DNA of 64,000 nucleotides, taken from the NCBI GenBank assembly GCA_035502995.1, contig DATJTW010000055.1:28046-92045 (forward strand), read 5' to 3'. This DNA is from CADEED01 sp035502995 (lineage in GTDB: Bacteria; Pseudomonadota; Gammaproteobacteria; Steroidobacterales; Steroidobacteraceae). The position numbers and the translations under genes were made by a program. Shown here in pieces: positions 9,587 to 16,559 of the stretch. Under the pieces are notes generated by a model. That model worked only from the letters and a program-made list of their open reading frames with translations. It was not told where the DNA came from and made no database searches. The stretch's first letter is position 1. Each line of letters starts with the position of its first letter.

Positions 9587-9592
9587 ATTCTC
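9587..9592 (-). promoter_or_regulatory. -10-like box GAGAAT with TTGCCG -35
   Basis: GAGAAT lies 10 nt before ATG 9576; TTGCCG stands 18 nt upstream of it. It overlaps the alternative ATG at 9588, arguing against that start. Confidence 0.35.
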
Positions 9593-10163
9593 AGCTACCG
9601 AGACGGGAAGCGGCAAGGGGCTCGCTACGTACGTGACCCATGGCCGGCCGGAACCGCAGCAGCTGCACGTGGTTCAAATGTGTGTCCACGGAAATCAGCT
9701 TCACGTTCGTGTCGGCGAGGAACGCGGAGAGAAAACTCTGCACGCCGTCGAAGCGCTCGCGCGCACCCGGCATGTCCTGAACCTGGCCCACGATCTTCGC
9801 CTGCCAGTGCTGCGCGCGCGGTTCGACCTTGCGCACTTCGCCGAGGCAGCGATCGAGCAACAGGAGGTCGGTGGAGAGCGTGGTGTCGGTGAGCTCGGGA
9901 TCCTGCACGCGGCCCGGCGGACCGACGCGCAGATGGATGAGCGCACCCGATTCGAGCACCGCGTCGTACAAACATAACGCGAACGTGGAATCGAGTTGCG
10001 CGACGAGCACGACGTCCTTCGTGACGACGTCGAAGTGGTCGGGTTCGACCCTGATTTCCGGAACGGGACCTTCTGACACGGCGGCCTGATAGTAAGCGTT
10101 ATGCCCAGCACGTGCCCGCTCTGTCGGCTGGCATCTCGCTGGCTTCCCTGGTGGCGGAATCAT
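9591..10163 (-). CDS. CheD-like protein lacking the usual catalytic cysteine
   Basis: The central part, LDSTFALCLYDAVLESGALIHLRVG, aligns by eye with CheD (receptor glutamine deamidase), where the pattern is LGSCVAVCLYD followed by GGxxHxxLP. The position of the catalytic Cys is Thr here, while the His and the later SxDLLLxxxxLG-like segment are kept. Enzymatic deamidation is therefore doubtful; a binding role is possible. The start is uncertain: ATG 10163 gives 190 aa, GTG 10079 gives 162 aa, nearer to family length. No chemotaxis genes lie nearby. Confidence 0.6.
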   Translation of the reverse strand: MIPPPGKPARCQPTERARAGHNAYYQAAVSEGPVPEIRVEPDHFDVVTKDVVLVAQLDSTFALCLYDAVLESGALIHLRVGPPGRVQDPELTDTTLSTDLLLLDRCLGEVRKVEPRAQHWQAKIVGQVQDMPGARERFDGVQSFLSAFLADTNVKLISVDTHLNHVQLLRFRPAMGHVRSEPLAASRLGS

Positions 10164-10270
10164 CGCAGAGTTAGGCGGCCGGTGCGCTGTCGCCGGCCGG
10201 AGTCGTACGTTTTCGGCGACCCGGGCGTATGATCCCTGCGCCACTTTCGGGCGACCCTGGGGGATACGAC

Positions 10271-11254
10271 ATGTTCGAATTCGGCGGGCTCACGGCGGTG
10301 TTCCTGATCGTCGTCGCCATCGTGGTCATCGGCGTCAAGACGCTGGTGATCGTGCCTCAGGGTTTCGAGTACACGCGCGAACGGCTGGGCCGTTTCTCGC
10401 GCACCATGGCGCCCGGTCCGCACTGGTTGATCCCGTTCATCGACAACATCGGGCACAAGATCAACATGATGGAGCAGGTGCTCGACGTGCCGCGCCAGGA
10501 AGTGATCACCAAGGACAACGCCATGGTCGCCATCGACGCGGTGGTGTTCTACCAGGTGCTCGACGCGCCGAAGGCCGCCTACGAGGTCGCCAACCTGCGG
10601 CTGGCAATGGTCAACCTTACGATGACGAACATCCGCACCGTCGTGGGCTCGATGGATCTCGACGAATCGCTGTCCAAGCGCGACGAGATCAACCACAAGC
10701 TGCTGAAAGTGGTCGATGACGCGACGTCACCCTGGGGCGTTAAATGCACGCGCATCGAGATCAAGGACATCCAGCCGCCGGCGAACCTGGTCGAATCGAT
10801 GGGCCGGCAGATGAAGGCGGAGCGCGACAAGCGCGCCAACATCCTCGAGGCCGAGGGCTTTCGCCAGGCGGCCATCCTCAAGGCCGAGGGCGAGAAGCAG
10901 TCCGTGATGCTCGCCGCCGAGGCGAACAAGGAAGCCGCGTTCCGCGAAGCCGAAGCGCGCGAGCGCCTGGCGCAGGCCGAGGCGCGCGCCACCGCGATGG
11001 TGTCGCAGGCCATCGCGCAGGGCGACGTGCAGGCGATCAACTACTTCGTCGCGCAGAAATACGTCGAGGCGCTGAAGGAGTTCGCCAGCTCGCCGAACCA
11101 GAAGGTGTTCATGATGCCGGTGGAGTCCGCCGGCTTGTTAGGCGCGCTGGGCGGCATCGCCGAGCTGGCCAAGGACGCGATGAGCAAACAACCCGGCGGC
11201 CCGAACGCGCCGCCGCCGGTGCCGCGCGCGCGGCCGCAGATCACGCAGTCGTGA
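10271..11254 (+). CDS. qmcA: SPFH/band-7 membrane protein, stomatin-like (QmcA family)
   Basis: A 327-aa inner-membrane protein. Residues about 7-25 form one membrane helix (GLTAVFLIVVAIVVIGVKT). An SPFH domain follows (VPQGFEYTRERLGRF, TMTNIRTVVGSMDLDESLS), then an Ala/Glu-rich coiled coil (ILEAEGFRQAAILKAEGEKQ) that drives oligomerisation. ATG 10271 has GGGGGA upstream. The GTGA overlap with an NfeD gene is the classic stomatin/NfeD operon, linked to membrane-domain organisation and membrane protein quality control. Confidence 0.92.
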   Translation: MFEFGGLTAVFLIVVAIVVIGVKTLVIVPQGFEYTRERLGRFSRTMAPGPHWLIPFIDNIGHKINMMEQVLDVPRQEVITKDNAMVAIDAVVFYQVLDAPKAAYEVANLRLAMVNLTMTNIRTVVGSMDLDESLSKRDEINHKLLKVVDDATSPWGVKCTRIEIKDIQPPANLVESMGRQMKAERDKRANILEAEGFRQAAILKAEGEKQSVMLAAEANKEAAFREAEARERLAQAEARATAMVSQAIAQGDVQAINYFVAQKYVEALKEFASSPNQKVFMMPVESAGLLGALGGIAELAKDAMSKQPGGPNAPPPVPRARPQITQS

Positions 11255-11694
11255 GCGGGTTCGCGAACATGCTGTGGTGGCACTGGATCGTCATCGCGGT
11301 GGTGCTCGCCGCGGCCGAGACGTTCCTGCCCGGCGCGGTCGCGATCTGGTTCGCGGCGTCGGCGGCGTTCATCGGCCTGGTCATGGCGGTGTTCTCCGAC
11401 CTGCCGTGGCAGTACCAGTGGCTGGGCTTCGCCATCCTCGGCATCGTCGCGATGCTGTTGTACCGGTCGTACCGCAACAAGTACCCGGAAGTCACCGAAC
11501 AACCCAATCTGAACCAGCGCGGCGCGCAGTACATCGGCGCCGAGCTGGTTCTCGTCGAAGCCATCGAGCAGGGGCAGGGACGCGCCCGGCTCGGTGACGG
11601 CGTGTGGAAGGTCGAAGGACCGGAACTTCCCGCCGGCGCGCGCGTGCGCGTGACGGGAGCCCGGGGCGCCATCCTGACGGTGGTGTCCGCCTAG
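11251..11694 (+). CDS. NfeD family membrane protein
   Basis: A 147-aa partner of the upstream SPFH protein. Three or so membrane segments occupy residues about 10-75 (WHWIVIAVVLAAAETFLPG, FAILGIVAMLLY). A C-terminal OB-fold of the NfeD type follows (ARLGDGVWKVEGPELPAGARVRVTG when read in parts). GTG 11251 overlaps the qmcA stop; ATG 11269 is an alternative start. This is the short NfeD form without a protease domain. Confidence 0.9.
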   Translation: MSGFANMLWWHWIVIAVVLAAAETFLPGAVAIWFAASAAFIGLVMAVFSDLPWQYQWLGFAILGIVAMLLYRSYRNKYPEVTEQPNLNQRGAQYIGAELVLVEAIEQGQGRARLGDGVWKVEGPELPAGARVRVTGARGAILTVVSA

Positions 11695-11719
11695 CAAAGT
11701 CTCGAGTCAGGAGGTCGCC

Positions 11720-12148
11720 ATGTTCTCCGTGCAGCAGCTGCTGGATCAGAAACCCAAGGGCATCTTCTCCGTCGCGCCGGACGAACCGGTGCTCGCCGCC
11801 ATCAAGAAGATGGCGCAGCACCACGTGGGCGCGCTGCTCGTGATGACCGGCGAGAAGCTCGTCGGCATCGTTTCCGAGCGGGATTACGCGCGCAAGGTCG
11901 TGCTGTTGGGCCGGTCGTCGGAGGAGACGAAGGTCGAGGCGATCATGAGCGCCAAGGTGGTGACCGTGACACCGAAGCAGGATGCGCATGACTGCATGCG
12001 GTTGATGACGGATATGCGCATACGGCATCTGCCAGTGGTCAATGGCGATCGCGTGGTGGGTGTGTTGTCGATCGGGGATCTGGTGCGCGCTGTGATCGAA
12101 GAACAGGAGCGGACGATCCAGGATCTCGAGACGTATATAAGAGGCTAA
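11720..12148 (+). CDS. tandem CBS-domain protein
   Basis: A 142-aa cytoplasmic protein made of two CBS domains (residues about 8-65 and 75-135) and nothing else. The end of each repeat is clear: LVGIVSERDYARK and VVGVLSIGDLVRAV. CBS pairs bind adenosyl ligands and sense energy state. An excellent AGGAGG sits 7 nt before the ATG. The stop codon TAA abuts a palindromic repeat element. A binding partner cannot be inferred. Confidence 0.9.
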   Translation: MFSVQQLLDQKPKGIFSVAPDEPVLAAIKKMAQHHVGALLVMTGEKLVGIVSERDYARKVVLLGRSSEETKVEAIMSAKVVTVTPKQDAHDCMRLMTDMRIRHLPVVNGDRVVGVLSIGDLVRAVIEEQERTIQDLETYIRG

Positions 12149-12187
12149 TGGGGACAGTCCCCGTTTCCCAGCAAAAGGGGACAGTCC
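12149..12187 (+). repeat. palindromic element, GGGGACAGTCCCC type
   Basis: Starts directly after the TAA stop of the CBS gene: TGGGGACAGTCCCC, then GTTTCCCAGCAAAAGGGG and ACAGTCC. A copy at 39209-39247 differs at about two bases. The unit contains one short perfect palindrome and a second inverted CCCC/GGGG pair around the AGCA core. Confidence 0.85.
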
Positions 12188-12222
12188 TCGGTGCGGCGCG
12201 CGAAGAATCACTTCGTAGCAGC

Positions 12223-12329
12223 GGAAATAGGGACATTCATCGTTTCCTTGCAAAAGGGGACAGGCCCTGAACGGGCCAGTCCCCTTTTGCCGCGCGGAGC
12301 GCGGGGAAACGAAGAATGTCCCTATTTCC
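12223..12329. repeat. composite nested inverted repeat
   Basis: Outer arms of 25 bp (12223-12247 and 12305-12329, one mismatch) begin GGAAATAGGGACATTC. Inner arms of 18 bp (12250-12267 and 12273-12290, one mismatch) carry GCAAAAGGGGAC around a 5-nt loop. The right outer arm includes the stop codon of trkH (CGG AAA TAG). It may also work as a bidirectional terminator between two convergent genes. Confidence 0.85.
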
Positions 12330-13770
12330 GCCAGAACGTGCGTGTGAACAACACCAGCACGCTGAAGATTTCCAGGCGCCCGATCAGCATCGCGAACGAG
12401 CAGATCCACGTCTGCGCATCCGACAACACCGCGAACGTCGTCGACGGGCCGACACCGTTCAGACCCGGGCCCACGCTGTTCATGCAACCCACGATGGCCG
12501 AGAACGACGTCACCAGGTCCAGCCCCGTCGCCAGCATCGCGAACGTCAGCACGAGGATCGTGCCGAAATACAGGAAGATGAACGCCAGCACCGAATACGC
12601 GACGCGGTCCGACACCGCCACGCCGCCGATCCGGATCGGGATCATCGCGCTCGGATGCACCAGTAGTTTGAGCTCGCGCCGCGCCTGCCGCACCAGCAGC
12701 AGCGTGCGGAACATCTTGATGCCGCCGCCCGTCGACCCGGTGCTCGACGTGATGCAGCTCAGGAACAGCAGCCACACCGGCAGGAACGCCGGCCACAGTT
12801 CGTAGTTCTCCGTCACGAACCCGGTGGTCGTCGCGATCGACACCACGTTGAACGCCGAGTGCCGCAGCGCCTCGGCGAAGCCGGCGTACGTGCCGTCGAT
12901 CCACAGCAACGCCGCGACCAGCGCCACCGACCCCGCCAGCACGATCAGTACCGCCTTGCCCTCGGAGTCCGTCGCGTACGGACGCAACGACAGGCTGCGG
13001 AACGCGAGGAAGTGCCGCGAGAAGTTCAGGCAGGCCACCAGCATGATGATGATCAGCACGCCCTCGATCGCCGGCGAGTTGAACCAGGCCACCGAAAGGT
13101 CGTGCGTCGAAAAGCCACCCAGCGAGATCGCCGAGAAACAATGGCAGATCGCATCGAACCAGCTCATGCCCGCGACTCGCAACGCGACCACGCCGGCCAC
13201 GGTCAGCGCTAGATACGTGAACCACAGCGACTTCGCCGTCTCCGTGATGCGCGGCGTCAGCTTCTCGTCCTTCACCGGGCCCGGCGTCTCCGCCTTGTAC
13301 AGCTGCATGCCGCCGACGCCGAGCAACGGCAGCACCGCCACGGCCAGCACGATGATGCCGACGCCGCCCACCCAGTGCAGCAGGTGACGCCACAGGTTGA
13401 TCGACTGCGGCAGGTCGTCGAGGTGGCTCAGCACCGTCGAGCCCGTGGTAGTGAGGCCCGACATCGCCTCGAAATAGGCGTCGGTGAACGTGAGATCCGG
13501 CAGCGCGATCATGAACGGCACCGCGGCGGACGCGGACATCAACGTCCACGCCAGCGTCACCAGCAGGAACCCGTCGCGCGGCTTGAGCTCGCGGCGGAAG
13601 CGCTTCGTCGCCAGCGCCACGGCCGCGCCGAACACCACGTTGATGCCCGCCGCTGCCACGAAATCCAGCACCGCGCCGTCGTTCACGCCCACCGACCAGA
13701 CGATGGGCAGCACGAAGATGAGGCCGAAGAAGGCCATCATCAGTCCCAGCACGTGCGCGACAGCTAACAA
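12322..13770 (-). CDS. trkH: Trk system potassium uptake protein TrkH
   Basis: Potassium-translocating membrane subunit (482 aa) working with TrkA. The four pore loops with their filter glycines are visible in order: GLTTTGST, SLGGFST, ATTTGFV and NSVGPGL. About ten hydrophobic helices flank them. The only upstream start before an in-frame stop is TTG 13770, 18 nt after the trkA stop; a later ATG (MMAFFG) is possible. The last codons and the stop lie inside a palindromic repeat. Confidence 0.93.
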   Translation of the reverse strand: MLAVAHVLGLMMAFFGLIFVLPIVWSVGVNDGAVLDFVAAAGINVVFGAAVALATKRFRRELKPRDGFLLVTLAWTLMSASAAVPFMIALPDLTFTDAYFEAMSGLTTTGSTVLSHLDDLPQSINLWRHLLHWVGGVGIIVLAVAVLPLLGVGGMQLYKAETPGPVKDEKLTPRITETAKSLWFTYLALTVAGVVALRVAGMSWFDAICHCFSAISLGGFSTHDLSVAWFNSPAIEGVLIIIMLVACLNFSRHFLAFRSLSLRPYATDSEGKAVLIVLAGSVALVAALLWIDGTYAGFAEALRHSAFNVVSIATTTGFVTENYELWPAFLPVWLLFLSCITSSTGSTGGGIKMFRTLLLVRQARRELKLLVHPSAMIPIRIGGVAVSDRVAYSVLAFIFLYFGTILVLTFAMLATGLDLVTSFSAIVGCMNSVGPGLNGVGPSTTFAVLSDAQTWICSFAMLIGRLEIFSVLVLFTRTFWRK

Positions 13771-13788
13771 GGTGGCGCCCGCCGAGGA

Positions 13789-15162
13789 CTAACGCCCGCC
13801 CGGCCCCGAGAACAGGCGTTCCACCTGCTCGACGTGGCGCCGGTCGGACAGGAACACGATCACGTGATCGTCGTTGTGGATCAGCGTGTCGTGGTGCGCG
13901 ATGGTCACGTCCTCGCCGCGCACGACCGCGCCGATCGCCGCGCCATCCGGCAGCGGGATCTCGCCGACTTTCCGGCCCACGACGCGCGAGGTCTTGTCGG
14001 TACCGTGCACCACCGCCTCGAGCGCCTCCGCCGCACCGCGCCGCAACGAGTGCACGCGCACCACGTCACCGCGCCGCACGTGCGCCAGCAGCGAACCGAT
14101 GGTGATCGTCTGCGGCGAGATCGCGATGTCGATGCTGCCGCTCTCCATCAGCTCGGCATACGACGGCTTGTTGATCAGCGCCATCACCTTCTTCGCGCCC
14201 AGGCGTTTCGCCAGCATCGCGGAGAGGATGTTGGCTTCCTCCGAATTCGTCAGCGCGCAGAACACGTCGCAGCTGTCGATGTTCTCCTCGATCAGCAGCT
14301 CTTCGTCCGCGGCATCGCCGGACAGGACGATGGTGTTCAGCAGCAGCTCCGAGACGCGCCGCGCGCGTTTCGGATCGCGCTCGATCAGCTTCACCTGGTT
14401 CTGCTCCTCGAGACTGCGCGCCAGCGACAGGCCGATGTTGCCGCCGCCGGCGATCACGACGCGCCGCGCCGGCGCCTCTTCCTTGCGTATCTCGCTCATG
14501 AACTTGCGGATGTCGTCGCGCGCCGCGAGGAAGAAGACTTCGTCGTTCTCCTCGATCACCGTCTGGCCATCCGGCTTGATGCTGCGTCCGGCGCGGTAGA
14601 TAGCCACGACGCGCGCCTCGGTGTTCGGGTGATGCTCCTTGAGCTTGCTCAGCGCCTGGTCGACCAGCAGGCCGCCCTTGCGCGCGCGAATGCCGACCAG
14701 CCGCACGCGGCCATCCGCGAAATCCAGCACCTGCAACGCACCCGGGAACTTGATCAGCTGCGCGATGTAATCGGTGACCAGCTGCTCCGGGCTGATCCAC
14801 ACGTCCACCGACAGCGCCTCGTCGGAGAACAGCTTCGGATGACGCGTGTACTCCGCCGAGCGGATGCGCGCGATCTTCGTGCGCGTGCGGTACAGCGTGT
14901 ACGCGATCTCGCAGGCCATCATGTTGACCTCGTCGCTCGAGGTCAGCGCCACGACGATGTCGGCCGACGCACAGCCGGCGGCTTCGAGCACGGAGGGGTA
15001 GGCGGCATTGCCGGCGACGGTGCGGATGTCGAGGCGGTCCTGCAGGTCGCGCAGCACCTCTTCGTTCGTGTCGACGACCGTGACTTCGTTCGATTCCTCG
15101 CGGGACAGGTGGTACGCCGCGGTGCGCCCGACCTGGCCGGCGCCGAGTATCACGATCTTCAT
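13789..15162 (-). CDS. trkA: Trk system potassium uptake regulator TrkA
   Basis: A 457-aa peripheral NAD-binding subunit that gates TrkH. It has two tandem RCK units: nucleotide motifs GAGQVGRTAA at residue 7 and GGGNIGLSLA near residue 238, each followed by a TrkA-C domain (VVAIYRAGRSIKPDGQTVIE; IGAVVRGEDVTIAHHDTLI). It is followed directly by trkH. A TACAAT box lies 9 nt before the ATG, suggesting a leaderless start for the trkAH operon. Confidence 0.95.
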   Translation of the reverse strand: MKIVILGAGQVGRTAAYHLSREESNEVTVVDTNEEVLRDLQDRLDIRTVAGNAAYPSVLEAAGCASADIVVALTSSDEVNMMACEIAYTLYRTRTKIARIRSAEYTRHPKLFSDEALSVDVWISPEQLVTDYIAQLIKFPGALQVLDFADGRVRLVGIRARKGGLLVDQALSKLKEHHPNTEARVVAIYRAGRSIKPDGQTVIEENDEVFFLAARDDIRKFMSEIRKEEAPARRVVIAGGGNIGLSLARSLEEQNQVKLIERDPKRARRVSELLLNTIVLSGDAADEELLIEENIDSCDVFCALTNSEEANILSAMLAKRLGAKKVMALINKPSYAELMESGSIDIAISPQTITIGSLLAHVRRGDVVRVHSLRRGAAEALEAVVHGTDKTSRVVGRKVGEIPLPDGAAIGAVVRGEDVTIAHHDTLIHNDDHVIVFLSDRRHVEQVERLFSGPGGR

Positions 15163-15171
15163 GGGGGGCGT

Positions 15172-15177
15172 ATTGTA
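15172..15177 (-). promoter_or_regulatory. -10-like box TACAAT for trkAH
   Basis: Near-consensus -10 hexamer, 9 nt before the trkA ATG; the spacer GCGCCCCCC-like tract has no Shine-Dalgarno. Confidence 0.5.
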
Positions 15178-15267
15178 GTGCCCGTCCGGGAAATCGCCTG
15201 ACAGATTCGCTTTTCGAGAGCGGTGAAACTCGCCGCGTGGCGTCGGGTCCTTGATGGAGGAGGCGGC

Positions 15268-15708
15268 ATGATTCGAGTTACCGGTCTGGTTCTCGCCCTG
15301 GTGGGGTGCGCGGTCGTTTCCGCGGCCGAACCGCCCCGCACCGCCGCTGCCGGCCCGGCGCCCCGTCCGACCACCGCAGCCGCCAAACCCGCTCCCGCCA
15401 CGCCGACGACCACGGCCAGCCAGCCGCTGGACCTGCGCATCGGCGACATCCGCAAGTACATGATGCCCCGCGACTTTCAGACGGCGTTACGGACGGCCGA
15501 CGCCGACGCGAACACCGTCGTCGTCGAAGGTCAGCGCGAAGTGGCGCCGATGCGGATGGTGGAGGACGTGCCGATGGGGCTGGGCAGCCTGTGGTACGCC
15601 GCCAAGGATCCGAAGAACGCCTGGCGACTGCTCGCGCCCACCGTGACGTTCAAGGACGGGCCGACCTGGAACAAGGTGCCGCCGCCGGAGTTCCGCTGGG
15701 GACCGTGA
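15268..15708 (+). CDS. secreted Pro/Ala-rich protein, unknown function
   Basis: A 146-aa protein. ATG 15268 follows a strong GGAGGAGG and starts a signal peptide (MIRVTGLVLALVGCAVVSAA). A low-complexity Pro/Ala/Thr linker (residues about 20-55) leads to a compact C-terminal part with LGSLWYAAKDPKNAWRLL and ending FRWGP. No known domain recognised. Convergent with pyrF. Confidence 0.75.
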   Translation: MIRVTGLVLALVGCAVVSAAEPPRTAAAGPAPRPTTAAAKPAPATPTTTASQPLDLRIGDIRKYMMPRDFQTALRTADADANTVVVEGQREVAPMRMVEDVPMGLGSLWYAAKDPKNAWRLLAPTVTFKDGPTWNKVPPPEFRWGP

Positions 15709-15743
15709 CGGCCCTCTAACTACCGACCCGACCGCGCGCCGGA

Positions 15744-16559
15744 CTACCGGTGCGCGTTGATCGAGTCGCGCAGCTCCTGCGCCGCGGCCCGCGCCGCGTC
15801 GGCGAAATCCGGCCCGGAGCTCGCGTACAGGATCGCGCGCGACGAACTGATCACGAGCCCGGTGCCCGCCGCCGTCTTGCCCGCCGCCATCACCTTCGCC
15901 ACGTCGCCACCCTGCGCGCCGACGCCCGGCACGAGGAACGGCAGGTCGCCGGTGTGTTTGCGGATGTCGGCGAGCTCTTCGGGATACGTCGCGCCCACCA
16001 CCAGCATGCAATTGCCGGCAGCGTTCCATTCCTTCGCCACGACGCGCGCGACGTGCTGGTACAGCTTCTGTCCCGCCGCCACGGGCAGATCCTGGAAATC
16101 CTTCGCGCCCGGATTGCTGGTGCGGCACAGGATGATCACACCCTTGTCGCCGTGCTTGAGGAACGGCTCGACGGAATCGCGGCCGAGATACGGATTCACC
16201 GTGACCGCATCGGCGCCGTACCGCTCGAACGCTTCCTGCGCGTACTGCTCGGCCGTGCTGCCGATGTCGCCGCGCTTCGAATCGAGGATGACGATGGCGT
16301 TCGGCGCGGTCGCCTTGATGTAGTCGATGGTGTGCTCGAGCTGCAGCTCGGCGCCGTGCGCGGCGTAGTGCGCGAACTGCGGCTTGTAGGCGCAGACCAG
16401 GTCGCGCGTCGCGTCGACGATGGCCTTGTTGAATTCGAAGATGCCGCCGGGCGCGTCGCGGAACCGGTCCGGGAATTTCTTCGGCTCCGGATCGAGACCC
16501 ACGCAGACCAGCGAGTTCGTCGCCTTCCACGCACCGGCAAGTTTGTTGGCGAAGCTCAC
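15744..16559 (-). CDS. pyrF: orotidine 5'-phosphate decarboxylase
   Basis: Last step of UMP synthesis: OMP to UMP plus CO2. At 271 aa it is the longer group-2 form. The active-site motif LDSKRGDIGST carries the catalytic Lys and Asp residues, and CVGLDP near the N-terminus and PGVGAQGG near the C-terminus bind the phosphate. GTG 16559 overlaps the uvrD stop as GTGA, so the two are translationally coupled, an odd pairing of repair and pyrimidine synthesis. Confidence 0.93.
   Translation of the reverse strand: MSFANKLAGAWKATNSLVCVGLDPEPKKFPDRFRDAPGGIFEFNKAIVDATRDLVCAYKPQFAHYAAHGAELQLEHTIDYIKATAPNAIVILDSKRGDIGSTAEQYAQEAFERYGADAVTVNPYLGRDSVEPFLKHGDKGVIILCRTSNPGAKDFQDLPVAAGQKLYQHVARVVAKEWNAAGNCMLVVGATYPEELADIRKHTGDLPFLVPGVGAQGGDVAKVMAAGKTAAGTGLVISSSRAILYASSGPDFADAARAAAQELRDSINAHR

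Noticed and set aside
12149..12330. CRISPR array
   Set aside because: Repeat copies are few, inverted rather than direct, and lack regular spacers.
11492..13549. Long minus-strand frame over trkH and nfeD
   Set aside because: Composition is Arg/Gly/Ala-rich and it is out of frame with trkH, whose pore motifs are clear.
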